Below, piece by piece: positions 10,190 through 20,670 of a stretch of 64,000 nucleotides of DNA. Origin of the DNA: Isochrysis galbana (taxonomy: Eukaryota; Haptophyta; Isochrysidales; Isochrysidaceae). The translations under genes and the position numbers were made by a program. Within the stretch, counting starts at the first letter, position 1. Each line of letters opens with the position of its first letter. Under the pieces are notes generated by a model. The model saw nothing but the letters and a program-made list of their open reading frames with translations. It did not search any database and was not told the origin of the DNA. The DNA lies in assembly GCA_018136815.1 (NCBI GenBank), contig CM030936.1:5035207-5099206 (forward strand), read 5' to 3'.

Positions 10190-10860
10190 GTGGGAGAGGC
10201 AGGGGGGCCAGGGGCTGAGCGCTGAGCCCCAGCCTCCACTGCCCCTCCCTGCCCCCTGAGCTGCCCTTGCTGGCCCTCTGGGAGCCCCTAAAGGACCTCT
10301 GAGAGCAAGCAAGGGCGCGCGCATGGCGACGCGCCAAAGGGAAAACGAAGGGTGCGAATGGAGAGAGGGAGAGGGGGGTTTTGCACCCCCCTATGCGATG
10401 GAATGCAGTGAATGCAACAGGCCCCGTTTACGTTAGCAAACGGGTAGAGGGGCGGCTGGCGACAGGAGGGAGAGAATAGGGAGTGAGTCAAGGTCGAGGA
10501 GAGTACCCCTAGTCCCTAGTGGCGCAGGTTACAGGTTACTCGAGTCGCAGCAGTCATTTACTTCTCGAGGATCGCTCACGGCGCGAGCTGGTAAGCCTCC
10601 TACATGTGAAACGCAGGAACAGTGTTTTTTTCGGAGGCCCAAAACATATGTTTTTCGCTGTTTAATTTCGGGCGGCCGCCCCCCCCCCTCCCGCACATCT
10701 GTTTTCTACACTGTTTTTCTCTGTTTTTTTCCACGGCAAAAAACATGCTGTTTCTGCTGTTTTATTTCTAAGTTTGACTGTGTTTCACATGTAGGCTGGT
10801 AAGGGCCGTCCTTCTTTGCTCACGAGAGGTTCCTGCATTACATAACTGTAAATGCGCGCA
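10190..10860 (+). mobile_element. Non-autonomous composite retroelement with LINE-like tail
   Basis: The first part (10190-10340) matches the second module of the GC-rich repeat. From 10430 it matches the segment downstream of the LINE ORF at 22760-22910 (AGCAAACGGGT, GGCGGCTGGCGACAGGAGGG, CTCACGGCGCGAGCTGGTAAG). The same head-plus-tail order occurs inverted at 14941-15890. This copy is interrupted by a MITE at 10596-10795 and its tail is truncated near 10840. Confidence 0.6.
10596..10795. mobile_element. hAT-type MITE, 200 bp
   Basis: Its ends are CCTACATGTGAAA on both strands; the left end has an extra CCT. The 8-bp CTGGTAAG occurs at 10588-10595 and 10796-10803. The paralogous sequences at 22893-22900 and, inverted, near 15249 have one uninterrupted CTGGTAAG, so both the insertion and the duplication are confirmed inside this window. 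The interior is T-rich with repeated CTGTTTTT. Confidence 0.85.
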
Positions 10861-11005
10861 CAACCCGGTAAACCAAGGGTAGCCCGGTCACTCACTCATT
10901 GTAACCAGTATTTCTCCCCCCTCTCCCCCCTCGCTTTTCTTTTTCTCTCTCTCCCTCTTTCTCCCTCATCACTCCTTCCCCTCCCCCCCTCTCTCTCGGC
11001 GCCCC

Positions 11006-12680
11006 ATGGGGGCTCTCGTCTCGGCGCCGCTCGCGATGGTAGGCTCCTGCGCGGGCTCACTGCTCGCCTCGTGCTGCGCAACTGCCGCATGCCGCGCCAT
11101 CGGCTTCGGCTGCCTCACTTCCTCTCGCGCGGCCTCGGCCAGCTACATCGCTCTGATGGTCCTCTCGGTCATCGCCAGTCTCTCGTTTGGAAACGGTGGG
11201 GGAGACATTGTCCTCGGAGGCACTTACAACAAGACGGCAGACGGATGGCTGGAGCAGATGAAAGACCAGGCCATGGGTTCGGTCTCTACGGGAGGTGCGC
11301 CCGCAATGCACAGCTCCAACCTGACCGCCACAGCCTGACCGTCTCAAGAGCTGACGACTGCCTACCCAACCCACAGGCCAATCGCTTTGGAACCAGCGGT
11401 TCTGGTGTGCGTCACGCCACCCGAACGGGTGGGTTGTATGTTGCGAGGATGTGTGCGCTGGCGCCTTCTCGATCTACCGCTTCTCCTTCGTCCTGGCCGC
11501 CTTCTTTGGGACGTTGGCGCTCTTCACTGCAGGCACAACGCAAGCAGGCGCCAAAGCACACCGTGGCTTCTGGTTTGCCAAGGTCTTCTTTCTGGCATCC
11601 CTGCTTGTGTCATCTCTTTTTATCACAAACGGTTGGCTCGAAGGCTATCGGGAGTTTGCACGCTACTCTTCTTTCCTCTTCCTCCTTCTCCAGATCCTGC
11701 TGCTCATCGATTTTGCCTACACGTGGAATGAGAAATGGCTCCAGTATGATGAGGCGAGCGAGATAGAGGGTCTCTGCGGCTGGAAGGGTGCAATTCTCGT
11801 GTCGTCCTTCGCCCTGTTCGCCGGGTCGATCGCGGGATGGATCCTGCTTTTTACCTACTTTGGTACGCCGGAGTGCCCCGCCCAACAGACCCTCATCTCG
11901 GTCACACTGATCCTCTGCGTCTTTCTCACGATTGTGTCGTGCTCCAAGATTGCGCCGCATGGGACACTCCTCACTTCGGCTTCTGTCTGCGCATACGCCA
12001 CGTACCTCTGCTACTCGGCTCTTGCTTCCCATCCGGACGCCACTTGCAACCCTTTCGCGAGCCGCACACACGAATCGCCGCTCGATCTCATCGTCGGCCT
12101 GCTCGTTGCATCGATCACTATGGCATCCACCGCGTGGAACGCCACTGGCTCACGGCAAGCCCTCATTGGAACAAGCAGTGAGACTGGCAGCGGTGGAGAC
12201 ATGCAGACGCCGCTCGATGCGGGCTCAAGCAGCAAAAACGGTAATGAGGGCGACGTGGAGCCCGAGTCCTGGTGGTACTTCCACCTCATGATGGTGGCGT
12301 GTTCGCTCTACATGGCAATGCTGCTCACTGGATGGAGCACTGAGCCAGCCCATGTGGGCGTGGGCCATGTACCTACCGCGATTGCACAGAGCGACATTGC
12401 AGCTTCTTACTCTGTTGGACTACCGTCCTTTTGGGTCAAGGTACGCACGAATGCGTTTTCACCGCTCTGAAAACCTGGATGGAAGCCTGTTGCTCATTTG
12501 TGCCATGGCCGTGTCCATTTCACGGTTTTCGAGGCAGCACCTCAAAGTTCAGATGGCATCGCACTTCACTGTCTGCAGGTTTTGTCACAATGGGTCTGCC
12601 TTGCACTCTATGGCTGGACGCTCCTTGCTCCCTACCTGCTTCGTGATTATCGTGACTTCGGCATCGACTTCGACTTCTAA
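11006..12680 (+). CDS. SERINC / TMS1 family membrane protein (three exons)
   Basis: Exons 11006-11294, 11377-12440 and 12579-12680 give 484 residues. Intron 1 (82 nt) has donor GTGCGC and acceptor CCCACAG. Intron 2 (138 nt) has GTACGC and CTGCAG. Both keep the frame. The N-terminus MGALVSAPLAMVGSCAGSLL is the characteristic SERINC start. Exon 2 adds CEDVCAGAFSIYRFSF, matching the conserved xGxxAVYRxSF block, then about eight hydrophobic segments and an acidic/Ser-rich loop before the last pair. Exon 3 supplies WVCLALYGWTLLAPYLL, the last helix, and the terminal RDYRDF, matching the (N/D)RDF ending of the family. The family has 10 to 11 TM helices and is linked to serine-derived lipids and scramblase-like activity in animals; the role here is unknown. 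Without splicing, the first frame would stop at 11338. Confidence 0.9.
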
Positions 12681-13380
12681 TCCTTGCCATCCTTCTTTGA
12701 AGCCGTTGTCTCGGATGTGTCGGTTGCGTACACCGCCAACCCCCCCCCGCCCCCCCCCATGCGATTGCGATCGTGCCCCTCTTGTCGCACGGTTATGATT
12801 CGGTTTCAAATTGTTGTCTAAACGTGCGAGCAAGAGCGAGCCGATGAGTATCACTAAGTGCAAGACGGCTTCTGCTCGTAAGTGGAGATGAGGCGATGAA
12901 GACGGATCTATCATGGATTCTCCCTCACGATGCAAATGCTAGTAAGCCATCATCGAGTGGCCGATCGTCCTGCTAAACGGTGATTCATTCAACGGACAAC
13001 AGATTGATCGCAATTTTGCTGCGCGCTCCTCGCAGTGGCGCCCTGTCACCTAGTCTCGCCTGCTACTCGAACGTCCGGTGTTGAACGCAACTCTTGCGTA
13101 GGATAGAGCTATGTGTTTGTGGCGCAGCTCCTTGCTGCTAGTCAGCTGATACACGCACGCGCCTTTTTACGTCGACTTGCCTGCTACGATACAAATGCTC
13201 TGTGTGCAAGTGATCTACATTATCAATTTGCTCCGACCTTCTACGCGCCAGGAAGTTCGGTTGATAGTTCGCAATTTGTGCGCGTACCGAATGTGAGATT
13301 GAAATAGCGGGCAGCCCTTCGTATTCGTATGGCGGTGTGGTGGCATAGATTGGTGTTGGTGTTGCACATGGAAAACTATT
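12681..13380. other. Intergenic, no gene seen
   Basis: There is a C run at 12743-12758. Short ORFs on both strands lack any recognisable motif. Confidence 0.35.
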
Positions 13381-13524
13381 GTTATAGTTCGAACGATGTA
13401 GCGCGCGCCGACCGCTCTTGCATCCCAGCCCCCCGTAGCCACGACGCCCCACAGGGGCCGCCCCAAGCCGCCGGAGGCGCCGAAGCGCTCGCAGGCCGCC
13501 CCCCTGACAGACAGCGACGTCGAC

Positions 13525-14632
13525 ATGATCCTCCCACCCTCGCCTCCCCACCAGGCCCAGAAGCAGGGAGCAGGGAGAGTCCTGTTCCCTGCCGACCAGC
13601 AGAGCCAGCCTCTGGTTCTGCCGTCTGCCCCCACCGGCTTGCCAACCCAACAAGGACTCCCCATGGTGGGTGGCAGCCATGCTGCCACGCCCGCCCATGG
13701 ACCATGGAGGCAACTCCTACCGGCTGTGCACCCGTCTTGCCTGTCCCGCACCTGCCCCCTTCGATGCCCCACATGCGCGGACAAGTTCTGCCCCGGCGCC
13801 CGCCCCTCCGTCGCCTGCGTCGTACATGCCCCCCGTCCGCCCAACCCCCGCGCTCTCACCAACGCCCTCGGCGATCCCCTGCCCGTGCGTTTCTACGAGC
13901 ATCTCGCCCGCCTTTGGGTTGAGCACCACCACCCGAACCCCCCCTCCAACCCCTCCGCCCATGCTGCCGACGGCCCCGCTCTCGCCGACCTCTTCGGCTC
14001 CACCGCCGACGACCTCCTCGACCTATACCTCCAAGACCTCCCATCCCGCCCTGCCGGGCCCGCCCAGCCCGAGTCTGCCCCCTCCCCCCCCCCCCCCCCC
14101 CTGCTCCACCGCCTCCGTCTCCGCCCGTCCCGCCAGCTCCCTCGCCGTCGCCGCCGATGTCCTCGAGCTTTCCGTCTCACGATCCGCCCTCGCCCCCGCC
14201 ACGGCCCGCTCGTCCCCGCCCTCCCTCTTCACCTTCCAGCTCGACGGCGGCGCCAACACCAACATCCTCTCCGACCCGGCCGCCTCCGCCCTCTGCCTCC
14301 ACTCGCCCACCTCCGGCGTTATCGCCGGCATCTCCGGTAGCCTCCCTTTCGTCTCCGAGGCCACCGCCCACGTCTCCTTCGGCGGCCCGTCCGCCCCGCT
14401 CCATCTCATCGGTTTCCTCTGCGCCTCCGGGGGCCCCAACATAATCTCCGAGTCCGTGCTCATCGACTCCCTCGGCGTCGAAATTCGCAAGAAGCCCTCT
14501 CCCCTCCCCTCCGACATCCTCTTCCCCGGCGGTCACTCCCTCCCGCTCCGCCGGGCGAACGGCCTCTTCTACGTCTCCGTTACCTTCCACCCCCCCCCCG
14601 TTGGCCGCCGCCGCCTCCAGAGTAAGGGGTAG
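13525..14632 (+). pseudogene. LTR retrotransposon gag-protease remnant
   Basis: The frame from 13525 has protein-like composition with a Cys cluster (CPTCADKFC) and ends in a Pro-rich stretch. After an 18-base C run at 14084-14101, coding character moves to the frame used by 13670-14632. That frame carries FTFQLDGGANTNILSD, a retroviral-type aspartic protease site with DGGAN in place of the common DSGAT, followed by a beta-rich segment and ILIDSLG-like spacing (SVLIDSLGVEI). No reverse transcriptase or integrase follows before the LTR at 14677, so the element is internally deleted as well as frameshifted. Confidence 0.6.
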
Positions 14633-14676
14633 GGGCCCCAAGGCCAATCTCACACTGAGATTCTCAGTGTCAGTTG

Positions 14677-14873
14677 TGTCGCATTCGCGAGCCTTTGCAG
14701 GCTATTTCGCTATTTTCCGCTCTACCGTTATAACCGCGATGGTAAATCATCAATCTTCGTTCTTATGTCTATCTATACGTCTACGACGTCTCCACGCTTC
14801 TATCAATCACTACACTTAATTCAATGTTGGTCTACCATTATCCAATATATCCACGTGGCCAAGCAGCTTCTAC
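14677..14873 (+). repeat. LTR-like sequence, family B, plus copy
   Basis: It begins TGTCGCATTCGCGAGCC and ends about CCACGTGGCCAAGCAGCTTC. An inverted copy lies at 28262-28453 with roughly nine in ten bases alike by eye. It starts with TG as LTRs do and follows the protease remnant directly, so it is probably the 3' LTR or a solo LTR of that element. Confidence 0.65.
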
Positions 14874-14940
14874 AGGCTTCTTTCTACTCGGAATATGAAT
14901 ATGCTCTAGCTCTGGACTGATCACCCAGGCATGGAGATCA

Positions 14941-15890
14941 AGGGAGTAGTAATAATAATAATCTAACTGAGCATTAGTACCACTACTCTCACTAGCCCGG
15001 TACTAACACGACAACCCTCAGTGCACCTGCCCGTACACCTTGACGCGTGCTGATGCCACAGATACATACACCTATGCACCCCTCCACATCTCCCCCCTCG
15101 CAGGCCCCCGGCTCCCATTCTAACTCCCCACAAGTTAGAATGAGGGAAAACCCATTGAGGCGGTCCGGTCGACGCCGGCCGACTCTCCGGGAAAAAGCAC
15201 CGGGGGGGGGGGGAGGAACTCTCGTCAACAAAGGGGAACGGCCCTTACCAGCTCGCGCCGTGAGCGATCCTCGAGAAATAAGTGGCCGCGACTCGAGTAA
15301 CCTGTGCCACTCCTAGGTAGGGTACTCTCCTCGACCTTGGGTCACTCCCTTCTCTCTCCCTCCTGTCGCCAGCCGCACCCTACCCGTTTGCTAACGCAAA
15401 CAGGGCCTGTTTCTCACCGCACTCCGTCGGGGGGGGTGCAAAATCCCCCCTCTCCCTCTCTCCACTCTCACCCTGCGTCGTCCCTGTGGCGCGTCGCCAT
15501 GCGCGCGCCCTGGCCTGCTCTAAGAGGTCCTGTGGGGGCTCCCAGAGGGCCAGCAGGGCAGCTCAGGGGGCAGTGGAGGCTGGGGCTCAGCCCCTGGCCC
15601 CCCCTGCCTCTCCCACGCTGGTCATGGGAGCCTCCCAGAGGCCCCTGTATGCCTGGCGACCAGGGACAGGGGGGGAGTCAGCTCGAGGGCAGGCCCAATG
15701 CGGGCGTGGGAGTGCGACTCGCGGCCCGCGCCCACTGGGGGTCTGGGCTGTCTTGTTGAGTGCCCTGCCCCTGCCAGAGGGCAGGGGCTGGGGTTGAATG
15801 TACGGGCCCACCCCGGGGGGTGTCCGCGATGGAGAGAGGGGGGCGCGAGGCCCCCATTGACCCCCACTTACAAAAGTAGGTTCGGCGAGC
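14941..15890 (-). mobile_element. Non-autonomous composite retroelement, inverted copy
   Basis: On the minus strand the GC-rich head runs from 15890 to about 15480. The LINE-like tail follows to 14941 and ends in (ATT)n (plus-strand AATAATAATAAT at 14948-14960). Tail segments match 22760-23205 closely, including CTAGCCCGGTACTAACACGA in inverted form. The site that carries the MITE in the 10.2 kb copy is uninterrupted here. Confidence 0.65.
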
Positions 15891-16285
15891 ACCACATTGC
15901 AATTGCCTTTAACACTTGCCCGCTGCGTTGCTGGTCATAGTAGCATTTATGCCTACGCGCCTCACGGCAACTTCATCGTCATCTTGTCTCGCCCTCATCG
16001 GCTTGTCTAATGGCTACAATCGCCGCCAGTCTAGTCTTTGCTTCAAGTAGGAGTTCAAGAACGCGAGTGAGGCGAAGGCGCACGCTCGGAGCTCGGAGAA
16101 GCTCGTATCTGCGCGCAACGATAGGCAGTGAGATGGGGAGTGGGTGGATCACGCGGAGCCTATGGAACTAGACAGGCAACTTGTGCGGAAACGGGAATGT
16201 GAATCGTTGCGCTTGAGAGAGAACACATCGACACTACAGGAAAGGTGCCATCCGACATACATGATACCATCTTCCCTACATGATT
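15891..16285. other. 3' flank of the LON-domain gene
   Basis: The LON exon ends with GACAG|GTAAAA, a good donor, so a further C-terminal exon may lie here. A frame at 16149-16235 on the minus strand (SVDVFSLKRNDSHSRFR) could join through the acceptor CCTGTAG, but this is not certain. Confidence 0.3.
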
Positions 16286-18041
16286 TTACCTGTCTAGTTC
16301 GGGTAAAAGCGCAGCCGTAGCATACGATACTCTCTGCGCACGACGCAGCGGAGGATATGATTCCATGGGCGGGGTTTCTGGCAGGAATTTCGCGATCTCC
16401 GCGGGCCAACCTCCGGCTGGTGGCGGAGGCAGCATCGCAAGCATGGCCTCCGGCAGCAGTGGAGGTGTAGGTGGCAGCCCCCTTGCCGCACGAGTCAATC
16501 GCAAGCACGTGAGAAGATCAGCCCATACAGCATGCTCAAGTGCGAGGAGGGATGCCTGAGAGGGCATGATGCCACCGATGCTCCTAGCCATTCTCTCGTT
16601 GCTGACATCAACCATTCCGTGCATATCCCTCTCCTCCTCGCGCCCTTTATCGCTCATCGGCATCTGTGGATCCACCCGCCTCTCTGGAAGCCCCTCGAGC
16701 GCGACCACGTATGGGGGCATATCCGACGCGACCCCCAGCCGACACACGTGATTTGCCGCCTCCGAGGCTGCAGCATCCGCTGCAGCGATGATGGCGGAGG
16801 TGTCTAGCTCCATGGAAAGGGGAGCTAGCTCGTCATTTTGACCCTCGATGACATCAGCATGATCCTCCGAAAAGGCCCACTGCAGTGCGGCTGCAGCAGC
16901 GGCTGCGCGCGCGGCCGCACGAGTAATCGCGACTTCCGCTGCTGCGGAAGCTAGTGGAGCAGAGGCCCCGATTTGCCCAAGTGCGGATGCGTTGGGCTGC
17001 CATCCATTTGGACGACTCATATCGCCCTCGCCACCACCGCCATCTTTTGCCTCGCCGTCGCTCATCATGGTGTCCGGTTGAAGCTGTCTCAGAACTGTGT
17101 TTGCTATCCGCGTCGCCTGTGGCATGCGCATCATCATCTCCTCTTCATCCGGCAAGATCACGACATCGGCCTTGGTATAGGGAAGCGACTGCGTCTCGCG
17201 CGCCACACGAAAGCGACCTACCTGTAGGTAGAGCAAGCGGGAACGTGCTCATGCACGTGTGCAGCTAAGAATCGGAAGAAGGTGCACATTGCAATGGTAG
17301 CACAGCTCGACGGACACCGTGCAGCTTCGGGGGAAAATAAACATTCATCAGGAGCGCAGCCACAAGAAACATGAAGAGTCGTCATGTGCGTGGCTGTGTG
17401 ATTCAAGCCAATTTGGAGCAAAGCGGACTCACCGCACGTGCCATGAGTGCCAGTCGACCATCGCTCATCCTCTCCATTTGAAGCACCTGCATGAGCGCAC
17501 CGACCACGGGTGCCGACGTGCCGTCGAATGCAAGCCGCGCGGCATCAGTGCCGAGCGAGGAGGAGCCCCCTGGCAAGAGGATATGTCCGAATCGGCCGCT
17601 CGCCTCGGTGCTGCCGCTATCGGTGTCCGCCATAGTGACGAGCTGCTCAAACATGTGACAATAGTGTGGCACGTGCACGTGGTATAGCTGGAGAAAACCC
17701 GGCAGTGCTACCCACTGCACGCGCCAGAGGGGCAGGTCTTCGATGAGCCAGCTGGGCGGAGAAGCGTGTACTCCCGTGCCGTACTCGCTTGCGTCGTCCA
17801 ACTGGTGCGAATGCTCGGCGCCCTCAGCCGCAGGAGCTTGAAATGAGGCCTCAAGTCGAGCGCGCAGATCGGGCTCGGAGCCGAGCGGCACGCGCGAGCG
17901 CACCGGCACGCGCAGGCGAGGCGGGGTGCGCGTAGAGACGAATGCATGCGCCGCGCCGAGGGCGCAGAGGCAGGCGGCGAGGCGCATCGAGCGAGGAAGG
18001 GACAAGTGGGCGGCGGGCCTTGTGTGTCCTATTGTGCTCAT
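16286..18041 (-). CDS. LON substrate-binding (PUA-like) domain protein, probably plastid-targeted
   Basis: Exon 1 is 18041-17433 and exon 2 is 17221-16286; intron 17432-17222 (211 nt) has donor GTGAGT and acceptor CTACAG, phase 0, giving 514 residues. Joined, exon 1 supplies DLPLWRVQWVALPGFLQLYH, FGHILLPGG and a DGRLALMARA end. Exon 2 continues VGRFRVARETQSLPYTKADV and VVILPDEEE. This is the order of the LON N-terminal domain. No AAA+ or protease domain follows, so it belongs to the stand-alone LON-domain proteins. The start may be at Met19 (17987), which begins MRLAACLCALGAAHAFVSTR: a signal peptide with Phe right after the predicted cut, then an Arg/Ser/Pro-rich stretch, as in plastid-targeted proteins of red-lineage algae. 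The C-terminal half holds an Ala-rich helix region and ends in SYPPLRRAQRVSYATAALLP. Confidence 0.8.
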
Positions 18042-18100
18042 GTCAGAGTTTTCTTGTTGTCCTAGTTTAATCCTAGTGCTGAGGGACCGTGCCTCATCGT

Positions 18101-18315
18101 AGGGCGGTCAAACAGTGTTTTTTTATAAGGGGTGAAAAAATGACCATCTCAGAATTGAGGAAATTTAAGGATTTTTTTCGGGAGAAAGTTCCCAATACAC
18201 CCAACTAGCACATATCCGGGGCCCATTAGGACCCGGACCCCCCCTTGGGCCCCCATAACAAAACGTAATCAAAAACTGACAAAAGACGCTAAAATCGCAA
18301 AAGCTCAAAAAGCCC
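18101..18315 (+). repeat. Terminal segment of the hAT-like family of 113-3226
   Basis: It starts TAGGGCGGTCAAACAGTG and continues with motifs seen in the inverted right end of the 3.1 kb element: ATTGAGGAAAT, CACATATCCGGGGCCCATTAG against CACATATTCGGTGCCC, then GGGCCCCCATAACAAAACGT against GGAGCCCCCACAACGAAGCG. No matching opposite end is found before the TAF9 gene, so the copy is truncated or interrupted. Confidence 0.6.
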
Positions 18316-18913
18316 AACTTCGAACCGACGCCGGGCGCGCTTCGTGGCCGTTTTCGACGATCCATCCGGATGGCGGACCCCACCAGATACCATATACGCA
18401 TATCCCACCCGGATGGTCACGCCAATCGGGCAGGCCGCGCGCCGAACCCTCGTCGAAATCACCCACCCGCCGAGCCCATTGAACGTTGAGCCGTCGCCGA
18501 GGGAGGCCCGGAGAGACCAACTTCGAACCGATGCCGGGCGCGCTGCGTGGCCGTTTTCGACGATCCATCCGGATGGCGGACCCCACCAGATACCATATAC
18601 GCATATCCCACCCGGATGGTCACGCCAATCGGGCAGGCCGCGCGCCGAACCCTCGTCGAAATCACCCACCCGCCGAGCCCATTGAACGTTGAGCCGTCGC
18701 CGAGGGAGGCCCGGAGAGCCCAACTTCGAACCGACGCCGGGCGCGCTTCGTGGCCGTTTTCGACGATCCATCCGGATGGCGGACCCCACCAGATACCATA
18801 TACGCATATCCCACCCGGATGGTCACGCCAATCGGGCAGGCCGCGCGCCGAACCCTCGTCGAAATCACCCACCCGCCGAGCCCATTGAACGTTGAGCCGT
18901 CGCCGAGGGAGGC
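18316..18913. repeat. Tandem array, three units of 203 bp
   Basis: Units start at 18316, 18519 and 18722 with AACTTCGAACCGA; the last ends near 18913. They differ at only a few positions. Because 203 is not a multiple of three, the long overlapping ORFs on both strands are by-products. The array sits between a hAT-family end and the Mutator-like fragment. Confidence 0.9.
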
Positions 18914-19500
18914 GCGTCCGTCGCGTATCCCTTATATTGTTGGCCGGACAGCAACGCTCCGAGGACCGCCCGCACGGCCTCCCCTGAGAAGGTGGACACC
19001 CTTTCCTTCTTCCGGAGACCGGAAAGCCTCTCGCTTTCGTCCTCCTCCTCCTCCGCCTCTTCATGTTCATCACTCCCGTCGTCCCCGCTGCAATTGTCCA
19101 GGTTGGTGAGTTGCACGCGGGTGTCGAGCTTGAGCGTCACGCGGTGAGAGCACAATGAGCACTTGAAGACCAAGCACATGCCGTGGCCACCGTACACTCT
19201 CGGCGTTGCAACAGGACGTAGAGTATCTGGCACTGAGCACTTTGAACAGCTGAAGGTGGAGGCGATCTGCCCCGCCCCAACTCGAGCATTGACCATGAAG
19301 TGGCGATCGGGAGGCAGGACGTGAGCCTCGTCCTCAGCCACATCTTCACCTGCCGGTGCCGATGCAGCTCCCGAGCTCGCCTGCTCGGACCTTTCTTGCC
19401 CCCACTGGCGCCGGCAGTACAAGGCGCCGGCTCCACCTGGCGAGCCAAAATCTAGCTGCGGCTGAAGACCGGACCGCCTTCGGGGCCCCTCAACTAGCAT
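18914..19500 (-). pseudogene. Mutator-like transposase domain fragment (zinc ribbon)
   Basis: On the minus strand, residues contain CSKCSVPD, then GHGMCLVFKCSLCSHRVTLK, an acidic run, and FSGEAVRAVLGALLSGQQYK. Two CxxC pairs about 30 residues apart, followed by a helix of the form [FY]xxxxRAVLGALLxGxxxxG, resemble the zinc-binding start of the Mutator-like transposase domain found in protist and animal elements. The frame then runs into the 203-bp array, which has replaced or truncated the rest. A second frame at 19776-19540 could be an upstream exon. Confidence 0.4.
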
Positions 19501-20031
19501 TGGTGTGGCCTGTCCTCGCGACCTCCTTCGCCTCTGAATCTACTGTGGCTCGTGCAGAGCCCCTACGTCTACGTCGGATTCTGCTTGTGCGTTGGACACG
19601 GGCGTTGCTCGCGGCGTGATTGTGTGCCGCAGCATGGGCGGGATGCTCTCGTCCTCGATCCCCACCGCTGCAAGCTCAGAGGCCACCTGCAATGCATGCC
19701 ACTTGCTGCGCAGAGATTGCTCCCCAGGGGGAGAGGGGCGGGGGGGCGCAGACATCTTCCTCTGCCCCACACTCACAGCGCTCTTTCGTGGCGAGCTCCC
19801 CCCGCGACAGACCCCCGCAGAACGGTGCGTGCGCTACCTTAACCTCGACTCGGCCGAACCGGGCACAGCTCTCCCCCCCCCCCCCCTCGCTCCCTCCCCC
19901 CGTCCCCCCTCCCCCCCCCCCTCCCCACTAGAATACTTGAATACTTCCCCTTGCGATCTGCCCCTTGCCCCTTCCCCCCTCCCCTCGACACCGCCGCCGC
20001 CGCTGCAGTTGCCGCTCGGCACCGGCCTGCG

Positions 20032-20670
20032 ATGGCGGCCACCTCATCGCAGCCGCGCGACGCCGCCACAGTCGAGCGGATCCTGCGCTCGATGGGCGTC
20101 GAGCACTACGAGCCGGGCGTGCTGCACCAGCTGCTCGCCTTCATGCATGCCCATTGCGCTGACATCTTTGCCGACGGTGCCGTCTACGCAGCACATGCTG
20201 GCCGGCAGGCGGTTGAGTGTGAGGACGTGCGGCTTGTCTGCCGCCTCAAGTCTGCCGAGGCCAATATAACCTCCGCGCCCTTCCTTGAATGGCTCGCGCG
20301 GGAAAGGAACAGGCAGCCCATTCCGCCCGCGCCGTCTACCACCTCGGGCATACAGCTGCCTGTGCAGAAGCACTGCCTGCTCAGTGTCAACTATGACATG
20401 GTCGCGCGGCCAACTGAGCAGCCGGCAGAGCGCGAAGAGGGGAGGGGCAAGCGTGAGGCGCCGAGCGGTGCCGAGCCGCCGGCGCGGCCAAAGGGTAGCA
20501 GTGCCGCTCAGAAGATCCCGATCGTGTTGCACCCAGGCGGCAATCCTCCACAACACGCGATGGACGCCGGCGAGCTGGGGGTCGCGCTAGCCATGGCGCC
20601 AGCGGATGAGCTTGTAGACCCTGATGCTGCCATGGCCGATGCACTGAATGATGACGAGCTCTGGGAGTGA
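20032..20670 (+). CDS. TAF9: TFIID subunit TAF9 (histone fold)
   Basis: Single exon, 212 residues from ATG 20032; the frame extends upstream to 19951, but MAATSSQPRDAATVERILRS is the natural start. The histone fold is clear: PRDAATVERILRSMGVEHYE, GVLHQLLAFMHAHCADIFAD, AVYAAHAGRQAVECEDVRL. It is followed by the TAF9 extension FLEWLARERNRQPIPP and the conserved LPVQKHCLLSVNYDM. The C-terminal 80 residues are low complexity and acidic. TAF9 pairs with TAF6 in TFIID and SAGA-type complexes in the nucleus. The gene follows 150 bases of C-rich leader. Confidence 0.9.
   Translation: MAATSSQPRDAATVERILRSMGVEHYEPGVLHQLLAFMHAHCADIFADGAVYAAHAGRQAVECEDVRLVCRLKSAEANITSAPFLEWLARERNRQPIPPAPSTTSGIQLPVQKHCLLSVNYDMVARPTEQPAEREEGRGKREAPSGAEPPARPKGSSAAQKIPIVLHPGGNPPQHAMDAGELGVALAMAPADELVDPDAAMADALNDDELWE

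Noticed and set aside
11006-11338. Stand-alone 110-residue protein
   Set aside because: It is exon 1 of the SERINC gene plus intron read-through; splicing at 11294/11377 restores the family sequence.
18310-18730. GGTTCGAAGTT on the minus strand as a tRNA B box
   Set aside because: No A box or cloverleaf can be formed around it; it is part of the 203-bp units.
18289-18895. Overlapping ORFs of 70 to 170 residues on both strands
   Set aside because: They come from the 203-bp tandem units, whose period is not a multiple of three.
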